DNA of 64,000 nucleotides. Source: Ignavibacteriaceae bacterium (GTDB lineage: Bacteria; Bacteroidota; Ignavibacteria; Ignavibacteriales; Ignavibacteriaceae). The notes under the pieces are model-generated. The model was not told the DNA's origin. It was given only the letters and a program-made list of their open reading frames with translations, and ran no database searches. The translations under genes were made by a program, and so were the position numbers. This document shows, one piece after another, positions 25,413 to 33,371 of the stretch; position 1 is the first letter of the stretch; each line of letters starts with the position of its first letter. The stretch spans positions 89,270-153,269 of the forward strand of contig JALNZG010000009.1 in NCBI GenBank assembly GCA_023229425.1, written 5' to 3'.

Positions 25413-25480
25413 GACTCGTTCCTTTTTTTTCTAAAGTTGAGAAATTGCTAATTCAAATTTACGAGAAATTCCGAACACTC

Positions 25481-27700
25481 TCAACCAGCTTCGCCTTGCG
25501 TGTTCGAAAGATTTTCTTTTGCTCTCGGCAGGGCAACACAAATGTTAGTTCCAACCCCTACCGTACTTTGGATCGTAATGCTGCCGCCATTTCTTTCGGC
25601 TAACTCTTTGCAGAGTAGTAAACCCAAACCTGTTCCCGTTTCGTCGGTAGTGCCTCTGGTTGTGTGTCTTGTTTCTATGGTAAAAATTTTATCTAATAAA
25701 TCGGGATCAATTCCGATTCCTGTATCATTAATGCAAATTTCAACAAAATCATTTTTCTCATTAGCTGAAACAATTATCACTCCCTGCGGATTTGTAAACT
25801 TGACAGCATTTGAAACCAAATTTTGCATGATGGACCTAAAGCTGTATTCATCAGCAAAAACAAGAATTGGAGTTGAGATTTTATTGAAAATTGAAATTTG
25901 TTTTTTTCTCGCATTTGCTTTGAGCAGGGTAAGTATCTCGGGCACTTCAGTTGAAAGGTTGATAACCACCGGCGTTATCTCAATTCTCTTTGTTTGAATA
26001 CGCGACCAATCAAGGAGGTTCTCGATGAGGGTATAGACGCGTTTAATAAGAATTCTCAAATCCCCGACCATTTTGACTTTCTCCTCCTGCTCCATTGAAT
26101 CAAATTCTTCGGAAAGAATTTCTGAGTAGCCAAGCAATCCGGTAAATGGACTTTTTAAATCGTGCGCAATAATTGAAAAGAATTTATCTTTTGCCGCATT
26201 GGCTTCTTCAAGTTCTTTACTCTTTTGAGAAATAGCTTGATTCTTTTCCTCAAGCAAAATTTTTAAACGGCGAATTTTTATAAATCTGAATACAAGGAGC
26301 AAAAGAATACAAGCGCCCGCAATCGCTGCAATGAGAAAAATATTGTTCCTGGTTTGATGTTTTTCAATTTCGAGTGCTTGGATCTTCTTTTCTTTGATAA
26401 GCAGGTCAACTTCCTTTTCTTTTTCGTCAATTTCACTAAAAACTCTCAACTCAGCAATTTTATCGCTCATCGCAATGTTTAATATGGAATCAGAATATGC
26501 AGAAAAAAGTTTGTGTAACTTTAATGCTTGTTGATAATCATTCCTAACTTCAAATAACGTAGAAAGCGCTAAATAAGCTTGGGCAATATATTTTTTATTT
26601 TGATTTCTCTGTGCTTCGAGCAGGCTGTTATTGAATGAAGATTCGGCTTCTTCCCAAAAACTTTGAGCAGCATAAACTTTTCCAAGATTTAGGGTAGTCT
26701 TTGAAATTCCATAATTATCTTTCAGGTTTTGCCAGATGGAAAGCGCTTTCTGAAAACATCCCAATGCTTTTTTATAATCCTTTTTCGCGAAATAAACTTC
26801 TCCCAAATCACTTAAAGAAAACGCTTGCCCTGAAAGGTCAATGCTTTCGCTTTTAACGCCTAATGATTTATTTTGAAAAGCAATTGATTTTGCGAAATCA
26901 TTTTTCTGAAAATAACTAACACCAAGGTTATTTAATGCTCTGCCAAGTACATATTTGTTTTTGAGATAACGAGCCATTGATAAGCAGCGGTTTGCGTAGA
27001 GGATTGCCTCGTCAGGGCGGTTTAGTTCATTATAAATATTTGCAATATTATTTAAAGTAATCCCGGTTTCAAAATCATCTTTTAGGATTTCTTTTAGGGA
27101 AAGAGCTTTAGAAAAATAATCGAGAGCAGAAGAAAATTCACTCCATTTCCAATAAATTAATCCGATATAATTTAAGGCTTGAGCTTCCTGTCGTTTTAGA
27201 TGCTTTGCTCCGGCAATTTTCAACGAAACTCTGAAATTTTTATAAGCGGGAATGAATTGGCCCCTCTTCCAATAAAGTAGTCCAATTTGATTATACGTTT
27301 CGCACAATTGAAAGCTGTCTTTTAGGTGAAGAAAAATTTCTAATGCTTTCCTGTACTGCGGTTCAGCTTTCTCCAATTCATTTTTTCGATAATAACTAAA
27401 CCCAATATTACGAAGAGCTACTGCCTCACCATAACGATAACCAATTTTCCGTGCAGCCTGCAGAGCATGTTCTGCATACGTTGTAGATTCTAAGATGGAT
27501 TTGCGATTAGTTACATCGGCAAGTTGGTTTAAGAGATTAACTTTTTCTTTCCCCGAAACCGCGCTAAGCTTTTTCTCAAGTTCATCAGAGATTTCTTGCG
27601 GAAATAATTTTGAGGAAAGCAATAAAATGAAAAGAAGCGTATAGAATAAATATTTCCATAGTTTCTTCAAAGAGAAAATATGATATGCGTCAGTCTTCAA
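25481..27700 (-). CDS. TPR-containing sensor histidine kinase
   Basis: A 739-residue membrane kinase. After an N-terminal signal/anchor (LWKYLFYTLLFILLLSSKLF) come about nine tetratricopeptide repeats (residues ~60-400, e.g. AVALRNIGFSYYRKNELEKA and GITLNNIANIYNELNRPDEA), a membrane helix near 450 (NIFLIAAIAGACILLLLVF), a coiled coil, then the HisKA domain with the phospho-acceptor His513 in IIAHDLKSPFTGLLGYSE and an HATPase domain (N box LVSNAVKFTNP, DTGIGIDP, GTGLGLLLCKEL). No receiver is attached, and no response-regulator gene is adjacent, so the output is unknown. The architecture is common in the FCB group. Confidence 0.92.
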   Translation of the reverse strand: MKTDAYHIFSLKKLWKYLFYTLLFILLLSSKLFPQEISDELEKKLSAVSGKEKVNLLNQLADVTNRKSILESTTYAEHALQAARKIGYRYGEAVALRNIGFSYYRKNELEKAEPQYRKALEIFLHLKDSFQLCETYNQIGLLYWKRGQFIPAYKNFRVSLKIAGAKHLKRQEAQALNYIGLIYWKWSEFSSALDYFSKALSLKEILKDDFETGITLNNIANIYNELNRPDEAILYANRCLSMARYLKNKYVLGRALNNLGVSYFQKNDFAKSIAFQNKSLGVKSESIDLSGQAFSLSDLGEVYFAKKDYKKALGCFQKALSIWQNLKDNYGISKTTLNLGKVYAAQSFWEEAESSFNNSLLEAQRNQNKKYIAQAYLALSTLFEVRNDYQQALKLHKLFSAYSDSILNIAMSDKIAELRVFSEIDEKEKEVDLLIKEKKIQALEIEKHQTRNNIFLIAAIAGACILLLLVFRFIKIRRLKILLEEKNQAISQKSKELEEANAAKDKFFSIIAHDLKSPFTGLLGYSEILSEEFDSMEQEEKVKMVGDLRILIKRVYTLIENLLDWSRIQTKRIEITPVVINLSTEVPEILTLLKANARKKQISIFNKISTPILVFADEYSFRSIMQNLVSNAVKFTNPQGVIIVSANEKNDFVEICINDTGIGIDPDLLDKIFTIETRHTTRGTTDETGTGLGLLLCKELAERNGGSITIQSTVGVGTNICVALPRAKENLSNTQGEAG

Positions 27701-27818
27701 TACCCTGTTAAAAACTATTTATGATTATTTACTTTTATTTTAAGCAAATCCCCAACATGAGCGGTAGGCTCAAAACCAATTTACTAAAATGAAATACAAA
27801 ACAAAAATATTGAAAAAA

Positions 27819-29066
27819 TTAAATTAGATGAATTAACAATCCGTCCCGCAATTTCGGCTCAAACCATGTTGATTTTGGAGGCATAACTTCATTTGCATCG
27901 GAGATATTCATTAAATCATTTACGGTAACAGGGTAAAGCGAAAAAGCCACGGCAAATTTCCCGCTGTTAACAAGTTTTTCTAACTCTCCTGTCCCTCGAA
28001 TTCCTCCGACAAAATCAATCCGTTTATTAGTCCGCGGATCATCAATTCCTAAAACCGGTTGAAGTAAAAAGTTTTGCAGAATACTTACGTCCAAATGATC
28101 GCCGACAGACGAAGAAAGACTATTGCTTGCTAAAACAGCATCGAGAGGCTTAAGCAAATACCAATCGCCATTAAGTAACATACAAAATGATTTTGCTTCT
28201 CGTGGTTCTTTCAACAAAGTTTTTTCAATTAAAAATTTTTCTGCAACTGCGTTTAGAAATTCTTCTTTCGAATATCCGTTTAGATCTGCAACAACGCGGT
28301 AATAAGGAAGAATGTGTAATTGTTCTGCTGGAAAAAGTACTGCAATAAAGAAGTTGTATTCTTCAAGACCGGAGTGTTCGGGATTCTTTTCCATTTTTAC
28401 TTTTCGTGCACGGCTTGCACTTGCTGCCCGGTGATGACCGTCTGCAATATAAAAGTTTTTTACTTGTGCCATTTCATCAATAAACAATTTATTGTACTCA
28501 GCCGGTAATGTCCAAACCGTATGCTGAATACCGTCCGCCGCAGTAAAATTGTACAACGGGTTTTCTTCTGAAGTAACTTTTTCAACCGCCTGATCAATTT
28601 TAGGAACACCTTTGTAAGTTAAAAAAACCGGACCGGTTTGCGCTTCAGTTGTAACGATATGGTTTGTTCTGTCGTCTTCTTTTTCTTTACGGGTTTTCTC
28701 ATGTTTTTTAATAACGCCGTTATCGTAATCATCCACAGAAAACGTTGCGGCAATTCCGGTTTGTGCTCTGGCGTTCATTACAAGTTTGTACAAATAGAAG
28801 TTGGGTACAACATCAATTACAAGCGGTGCGGTTCTTTTAATTACTTCCAAAACTTCTTTGGCTTTTTGATAAACTTCTTTTGCGTAATGGTCGCATGAAT
28901 CGGGAAAATGAATTTCTGACCGGGTACAATTTAAAAGACTTAACGGATTATCTTTAGCTAAGGTGCGGGCTTCTTCAGTATTTACCACATCATAAGGAAC
29001 ACTGGCAACCTTGGTTACCACTTCAGGAATTGGACGCATTGCTTTAAAAGGACGGATGACAGCCAT
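27819..29066 (-). CDS. DUF1015 family protein
   Basis: A 415-residue DUF1015 protein, recognised by the N-terminus AVIRPFKAMRPIPEVVTKVA-SVPYDVV, the central IADGHHRAASASRARK motif and LGIDDPRTNKRIDFVGGIRG. The His-rich DGHHR segment resembles ParB/Srx-type nucleotide-binding sites, but no activity is firmly established to my knowledge. The family often co-occurs with serine biosynthesis genes; serC is on the same strand downstream. It diverges from the GGGP-synthase-like gene, with 121 bases between the start codons. Confidence 0.9.
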   Translation of the reverse strand: MAVIRPFKAMRPIPEVVTKVASVPYDVVNTEEARTLAKDNPLSLLNCTRSEIHFPDSCDHYAKEVYQKAKEVLEVIKRTAPLVIDVVPNFYLYKLVMNARAQTGIAATFSVDDYDNGVIKKHEKTRKEKEDDRTNHIVTTEAQTGPVFLTYKGVPKIDQAVEKVTSEENPLYNFTAADGIQHTVWTLPAEYNKLFIDEMAQVKNFYIADGHHRAASASRARKVKMEKNPEHSGLEEYNFFIAVLFPAEQLHILPYYRVVADLNGYSKEEFLNAVAEKFLIEKTLLKEPREAKSFCMLLNGDWYLLKPLDAVLASNSLSSSVGDHLDVSILQNFLLQPVLGIDDPRTNKRIDFVGGIRGTGELEKLVNSGKFAVAFSLYPVTVNDLMNISDANEVMPPKSTWFEPKLRDGLLIHLI

Positions 29067-29187
29067 AAAAACTCCAAGAGATTTAAAATTTAGTACTCAA
29101 AAATCGGAAATTTTTAGCAATATTCTATCCGGTTTGTTTTTCTATCTTTTAATAATTAAATATATTGCAAAAAATATATTTGGGTTT

Positions 29188-29928
29188 ATGAAGACATATT
29201 CATATTTGTTAGATGTTATCGAGAAAAAAGGAGCGGCTTATCTTATCCTTATTGATCCTGATAAAATTTCCGGTGAAAGATTAAGCTCCTTTGTTTCTGC
29301 TTGCGAAAAAGCGGGAGCGGATGGATTCCTTATCGGAGGCAGTTTGCTGATGGGGGGGAATCTTGAAGTCGCAATTGACCTGATTAAGAAAAGCTGTAAA
29401 CTTCCGGCAATTATTTTTCCCGGGGCGGTTCATCAGTTGTATAAACAGGCGGATGCCGTTTTGTACATTTCACTGATCAGTGGAAGGAATGCAGAACACA
29501 TCATCGGCAAACATATTATTGCTGCACCGATTATTAAACGGATGGAACTCGAAGCAATTTCAACTGGTTATATGTTGATAGAATCAGGTACAAAAACTAC
29601 TGCGGAATATATCAGCGGAAGTTTGCCGATACCGCGTAACAAACCGGAAATAGCGGTTGCGACTGCATTAGCAGGGCAGTATTTGGGAATGAAATTCATT
29701 TATCTTGAAGGAGGCTCCGGCGCGCAATTTTCTGTTCCGAATGAAATGGTTTTTGCAGTTTCAAAAGCTGTTGATATACCCATTATTGTTGGCGGCGGCA
29801 TTCGCACACCGCAAGAGGCGCGTGAAAAAATTGAAAACGGTGCTAAGATTGTTGTTACAGGAAACTTTTTTGAGGACGAAAATAATTGGAACTTGCTGAA
29901 AGAGTTTGCTGAAGCAATACATATATAA
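29188..29928 (+). CDS. Geranylgeranylglyceryl/heptaprenylglyceryl phosphate synthase-like protein
   Basis: A 246-residue TIM-barrel prenyltransferase of the GGGP/HepGP synthase (PcrB) family, which joins a polyprenyl diphosphate to glycerol-1-phosphate. Motifs include LILIDPDKIS, GADGFLIGGSLLMGG, the phosphate-binding IYLEGGSGAQF and IIVGGGIRTPQEAREKIENG, ending IVVTGNFFED. The start at 29188 gives a protein of family length; upstream codons to 29011 overlap the DUF1015 gene antisense. Members of this family are known in Bacteroidetes and other FCB bacteria, where archaeal-type ether lipid precursors have been proposed. The prenyl chain length used cannot be read here. Confidence 0.9.
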   Translation: MKTYSYLLDVIEKKGAAYLILIDPDKISGERLSSFVSACEKAGADGFLIGGSLLMGGNLEVAIDLIKKSCKLPAIIFPGAVHQLYKQADAVLYISLISGRNAEHIIGKHIIAAPIIKRMELEAISTGYMLIESGTKTTAEYISGSLPIPRNKPEIAVATALAGQYLGMKFIYLEGGSGAQFSVPNEMVFAVSKAVDIPIIVGGGIRTPQEAREKIENGAKIVVTGNFFEDENNWNLLKEFAEAIHI

Positions 29929-29959
29929 AAATATTAGCTATTTAATTAGGAAAATAAAA

Positions 29960-30547
29960 TTGGATAAACATAAATTTATTTCCGATTCATTAACGGAAAG
30001 TTCTGATACAAAGTTAAAGATAATTGAAACATGCACCGGGGATATTGAAAAAGCAGTTGATCTTTTAGTTGATGCATATAAAAAAGGGAAAAAACTTTTA
30101 CTTTGCGGAAATGGCGGAAGTGCTGCTGATTGCCAGCACATCGCAACTGAATTAATGATCCGACTAAGCCATCACATTCAAAGACCAGCGCTTCCGGCAA
30201 TAGCGTTAACAACCGACACATCAAATTTAACCGCCGGTGGAAATGACATCGGTTATGACAATGTTTTTGCCCGAAACGTTGAAGGTTTGGGAAACAATGG
30301 GGACATATTATTGGCAATTTCTACCAGCGGAAATTCTCTTAACATTATAAAAGCTGTTGAGATGGCTCATGCTAAGGGATTAAAAGTAATTGCATTGCTT
30401 GGAGGAAGTGGTGGAAAACTAAAATCACGTGGAGATGTGGCGATTGTCATTCCATCTGCCAACACGCAAAGAATACAAGAGGGACACATCACCGTTGCCC
30501 ACATTATTTGTGAATTAACGGAATATGAACTCTACGGAGATAAATAA
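29960..30547 (+). CDS. gmhA: Phosphoheptose isomerase (SIS domain)
   Basis: A 195-residue SIS-domain protein matching D-sedoheptulose-7-phosphate isomerase, first step of ADP-heptose synthesis for lipopolysaccharide core. Motifs: LLLCGNGGSAADCQHIATEL, then LTTDTSNLTAGGNDIGYDNVF, ISTSGNSLNIIKAVEMA and the C-terminal QEGHITVAHIICELTEYELYG. I use TTG at 29960 with TTAGGA upstream; the open frame to 29906 overlaps the preceding gene and adds a non-family leader. It follows the GGGP-synthase-like gene by 31 bases, so the two are likely cotranscribed. Confidence 0.9.
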   Translation: MDKHKFISDSLTESSDTKLKIIETCTGDIEKAVDLLVDAYKKGKKLLLCGNGGSAADCQHIATELMIRLSHHIQRPALPAIALTTDTSNLTAGGNDIGYDNVFARNVEGLGNNGDILLAISTSGNSLNIIKAVEMAHAKGLKVIALLGGSGGKLKSRGDVAIVIPSANTQRIQEGHITVAHIICELTEYELYGDK

Positions 30548-30643
30548 GTCTGACTTCAAAATAATTTGGACATCCTCACCCGCATGAATTGTTACAAAAG
30601 GAAATTTTAAGTATTTTTGATTGGAAGAAATAAAATTCTCTAT

Positions 30644-30730
30644 GGAGAGTTGGCAGAGTGGTTGAATGCGACGGTCTTGAAAACCGCTAAGGATGTAAGT
30701 CCTTCCGGGGTTCGAATCCCTGACTCTCCG
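30644..30730 (+). tRNA. tRNA-Ser (anticodon UGA)
   Basis: The 87-nt sequence folds as a class II tRNA: acceptor GGAGAGT/ACTCTCC, D arm with AGAGTGGTT, anticodon stem CGGT/ACCG around CTTGAAA (anticodon TGA), a long variable arm AAGGA/TCCTT and a T arm with GGTTCGAATCC. The discriminator base is G and no CCA is encoded directly after it. It lies about 100 bases downstream of gmhA. Confidence 0.97.
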
Positions 30731-30742
30731 CACCAATAAATT

Positions 30743-30785
30743 AAGCCTCATTAACGTTCAGAATATGCGTTTTTGGGGCTTTTTC
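30743..30785 (+). terminator. Terminator after tRNA-Ser
   Basis: AAGCCTCA (30743-30750) pairs with TGGGGCTT (30774-30781) with an inner AACG/CGTT stem, followed by TTTTC. Position and shape fit a rho-independent terminator for the tRNA transcript. Confidence 0.65.
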
Positions 30786-31008
30786 AATGTTTCACTATCC
30801 ACCTGTTTTGCTGAAGTACACCTTTTTATACCCGGTTTGGACAGAATTTGGACAAGATTTCTAACAGAATTGATCAATCAGAAATGTGAATTTATTGTTC
30901 AGTGGTTTGATCTTTAAGCAAGCCATCCAACACCTTAACTTCTATGTGTAGATGGTTATATTGCACCCCAAAATGGTGAGAGAGGTCTAAGGTTGAGAGA
31001 AAAGGATT

Positions 31009-31057
31009 GATTCAGAGGCACGAAGTGGAGCGCAGCGAAACGTAGTGCCTCTGAATC
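31009..31057. repeat. Perfect 13-bp inverted repeat with 23-base loop
   Basis: GATTCAGAGGCAC (31009-31021) is exactly complementary to GTGCCTCTGAATC (31045-31057). The loop GAAGTGGAGCGCAGCGAAAC is GC-rich compared with its surroundings and reads like a dispersed intergenic repeat. No U-tract follows. Confidence 0.7.
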
Positions 31058-31088
31058 CGGATGAAAATTAGTAGGAGGTGTCCTACTA

Positions 31089-31127
31089 ATTTGTAGGGGG
31101 TTGCCCACTCATTTGTAGGGGGTTGCC
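31089..31127. repeat. Short tandem repeat, 22-base period
   Basis: ATTTGTAGGGGGTTGCC occurs at 31089-31105 and 31111-31127, and a diverged copy (ATTAGTAGGAGGTGTCC) precedes it at about 31067-31083, also 22 bases upstream. Only about three units are present, so this is not a CRISPR array. Confidence 0.65.
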
Positions 31128-31236
31128 TACTGTTTTTTGCCGTAGAAAAAGCTTTTATTTGAGAGGACAAAAAATGTTCACTTGCTAAAGTGGGCGTGGG
31201 AGAAAAAATATGCAAGCTGTGAATTGGGTTAAAATG

Positions 31237-31277
31237 AACCGGTTTAATTAGATTCTTGATTAAACCGGTTTTTTTTT
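31237..31277 (+). terminator. Strong rho-independent terminator hairpin
   Basis: AACCGGTTTAAT (31237-31248) and ATTAAACCGGTT (31259-31270) form a 12-bp stem with a 10-base loop, followed by a run of T to 31277. On the minus strand it is followed by only a short T stretch, but it may still serve the converging U32 gene that ends at 31280. Confidence 0.75.
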
Positions 31278-31279
31278 CT

Positions 31280-32488
31280 CTAAGAAATGCTTTTAACCAA
31301 ATAAACCTTATCACGTGGTCTAACTAAAGCTTCACAATTGAAAGTAACTTTATCGCCCTTCTGCGCTTCGTTTACTTCAACTTCTTCATTTAAGATTTTT
31401 GCTACGGTAGATTCAATTACTCCGGTTGTTTCCCCGATAAACAGAACATTATCCCCAATTTTCAAACTCCCCGTTTCAATTACAACATGAACAATTTGGG
31501 GAGTTTTATAATAGTTTAAAACTTTACCGACATATTCTTTCCGCGTTGTCGCAACACTTCCATGAACATTGATAATGTCTTTACCGTCAGGTTTATCAAA
31601 ATAAAATCCGGAAGAAAATCCCCGGTTATACACGGAAGTTAGTTCAGCTAAAAATTTTTGCTTTACTTCAACGGTCAGTTTCTTTTCAAAATAAAGATCG
31701 ATCGCCTGGCGGTAAACAGAAACTACTTTTGCAACATATTCGGGACTTCTTTTCCGTCCTTCAATTTTAAAAGAATTGATCCCCGACTCAATAAGCTGGT
31801 CAAGAAATTCAATCGTACAAAGGTCCTTCGCCGACATAACATAATCAGTTCCGAGCATCAATGAAGTATCTTTTGTGCCGTCGTAAATTTCATATTCGCG
31901 TCTGCAAGGCTGAACGCATTCACCGCGGTTTGCGCTTTGTCCGAATATCTCGTGGCTCATAAAACACCTGCCGCTAACGGCAACACACATTGCCCCATGC
32001 ACAAACGCTTCAATTTCTAAATCTGTATTTGCTCTTATCTTTTTTATTTCTTCAAGAGAACATTCGCGGGCAAGCACAATTCTTTTTGCGCCAAGCCGCT
32101 CAAAAGTTTTTGCTGATGAAGAGTTGGAAATAGACGCTTGTGTAGAAACTGCAAAAGGCATTTCATATTGATTACATTTTTCAATAATTCCAAAATCCCA
32201 GCAGATGACCATATCAACACCGGCATTTTTTGCAGCGGGAATGATCTCATCAAGTTGTATTAACTCTTCTTCAAATAAAATGGTATTTAGCGTGAGGTAT
32301 GTTTTTATTTTGTGTTCTTTACAGAAAGAAACAATTTCATTCAGTTCATCAAGCATAAAGTTTTTTGCTTTTGCCCTCATGTTTAATTTATCAACGCCAA
32401 AGTAAACAGCATTTGCGCCATTGTTTACAGCGGTTCTCAGCATCGTCCAATCTCCGGCAGGAGCCATCAATTCAGGTTTAGTAATCAT
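31280..32488 (-). CDS. Peptidase U32 family protein
   Basis: A 402-residue U32 (collagenase-like) protein. It shows PAGDWTMLRTAVNNGANAVY, the U32 signature EAFVHGAMCVAVSGRCFMSH, and the cysteine-rich GECVQPCRREYEI. The C-terminal ~80 residues form the added beta-barrel. Several U32 proteins (TrhP, RlhA, UbiU/V) are now known as Fe-S-dependent RNA or quinone hydroxylation factors rather than proteases; the conserved cysteines here fit that idea. The subfamily looks closest to YegQ/TrhP-type, which would act on tRNA U34, but that is inference. Confidence 0.9.
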   Translation of the reverse strand: MITKPELMAPAGDWTMLRTAVNNGANAVYFGVDKLNMRAKAKNFMLDELNEIVSFCKEHKIKTYLTLNTILFEEELIQLDEIIPAAKNAGVDMVICWDFGIIEKCNQYEMPFAVSTQASISNSSSAKTFERLGAKRIVLARECSLEEIKKIRANTDLEIEAFVHGAMCVAVSGRCFMSHEIFGQSANRGECVQPCRREYEIYDGTKDTSLMLGTDYVMSAKDLCTIEFLDQLIESGINSFKIEGRKRSPEYVAKVVSVYRQAIDLYFEKKLTVEVKQKFLAELTSVYNRGFSSGFYFDKPDGKDIINVHGSVATTRKEYVGKVLNYYKTPQIVHVVIETGSLKIGDNVLFIGETTGVIESTVAKILNEEVEVNEAQKGDKVTFNCEALVRPRDKVYLVKSIS

Positions 32489-32574
32489 TCGTTTCTTTTA
32501 ATCTAAATAAACCTACAATGTTCAAAAACCAAATTCCAAAGGTTTGATTTTTGACATTTGTTTTTTGGAATTTC

Positions 32575-33129
32575 CTAAATCATTTCGTTCAACAGTTCTT
32601 GTCTCGGCTGTGCAATAACAACTTTGTTAACAAGTAATCCCCTTTCAGAAACTACTTTTGCGCCTGCATCAACCGCGGCTGTTACAGCGGCAACTTCTCC
32701 GGTACAGGTAAAAAATGCTTTCCCGCCGAGCGCCATTGCAAGACGAACTTCAATTAATTTTACATTAGCAGATTTTACCGCCGCATCCGCAGCTTCAATC
32801 AATGAAGCAACTGAAAACGATTCAACAATTCCAAGCGCTTCTAAAAGCTGCACATCCGTGTGTCCCGAAATTGCCGGGAAAATATCGCGATGTACATTCG
32901 GAATAACAAAATGATCTATTACTCCAAATCCCACTGTATCTATAGCCGCTTCAACAGCAGCTGAAACTGCCGCAACTTCTCCACCGATCAACGTCATATA
33001 TTTCCCGGAACAGATCGTACGGGATAATATTAGTTCAACGTGAGAAGTTTTAAGCATAATATCGGCAGCTTGCATACCGGCAGCGATACTGCTCATTTCA
33101 ATTAAGCCAAGTGAATTCATTTGCATCAT
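32575..33129 (-). CDS. Tandem BMC-domain shell protein, PduT-like
   Basis: Two BMC domains in tandem (about residues 4-88 and 97-180), as in trimeric PduT-type microcompartment shell proteins. LGLIEMSSIAAGMQAADIML starts domain 1; LGIVESFSVASLIEAADAAV starts domain 2. The segment SRTICSGKY places a Cys at the position of PduT Cys38, which holds a [4Fe-4S] cluster at the trimer pore. The N-terminal start is one of three close ATGs (33129, 33126, 33120); codons further up to 33195 are read from palindromic DNA. No other shell gene is nearby. The upstream neighbour is PduS-like, matching the pduS-pduT order of pdu operons. Confidence 0.88.
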   Translation of the reverse strand: MMQMNSLGLIEMSSIAAGMQAADIMLKTSHVELILSRTICSGKYMTLIGGEVAAVSAAVEAAIDTVGFGVIDHFVIPNVHRDIFPAISGHTDVQLLEALGIVESFSVASLIEAADAAVKSANVKLIEVRLAMALGGKAFFTCTGEVAAVTAAVDAGAKVVSERGLLVNKVVIAQPRQELLNEMI

Positions 33130-33144
33130 AGTTTTTAGTCTTCT

Positions 33145-33173
33145 CAGCCAGAGGCTGATCCGCCTTTGGCGGA
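33145..33173. repeat. Two adjacent palindromes before the BMC gene
   Basis: CAGCCAGAGGCTG (33145-33157) and TCCGCCTTTGGCGGA (33159-33173) sit side by side between the PduS-like and PduT-like genes, 16 bases upstream of the first ATG. They resemble the dispersed intergenic palindromes elsewhere in the window. In the mRNA they would form two hairpins in the spacer. Confidence 0.65.
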
Positions 33174-33371
33174 AGTTGTCAGTTTTAAGTTCCAATTACG
33201 CCGGGAAAATCTGTTTTTCTTTTCTTAATCTTATTCATAATCTTAATCTAATTTAGCGACCTAAAAAACGAGTAAGATTACGAATACGATTATGATTAAG
33301 AATCACTTCTTCAAGAACTGCGTAAAGTATTATTTATTTGCTTTGTTATTTGCTTTTTGAAATTATTAAAC

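Larger units (their letters stand above)
30786..31236. other. Intergenic region with inverted and tandem repeats, no gene seen
   Basis: About 450 bases without a convincing coding frame. The centre holds a 13-bp inverted repeat at 31009-31057 and a 22-base-period tandem repeat at 31089-31127, listed separately. A 100-codon minus-strand frame across it has no ribosome site, no family and encodes the repeats, so it is not called. Confidence 0.6.

Noticed and set aside
29011..29187. Longer start for the GGGP-synthase-like protein
   Set aside because: The extension overlaps the divergent DUF1015 gene and its promoter region; the family starts at about the ATG at 29188.
30515..30751. 78-codon minus-strand frame
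   Set aside because: It is the antisense of the tRNA-Ser gene.
31067..31127. CRISPR array
   Set aside because: Only about three 17-base units with 5-base spacing, no spacers of normal length and no cas genes.
31012..31314. 100-codon minus-strand frame beside the U32 gene
   Set aside because: It is built from the inverted and tandem repeats, has no ribosome site and no recognisable family, and overlaps a strong terminator.
33130..33195. N-terminal extension of the BMC protein
   Set aside because: The extra 22 residues are encoded by adjacent palindromes and do not resemble any BMC protein N-terminus; closer ATG codons fit the family.
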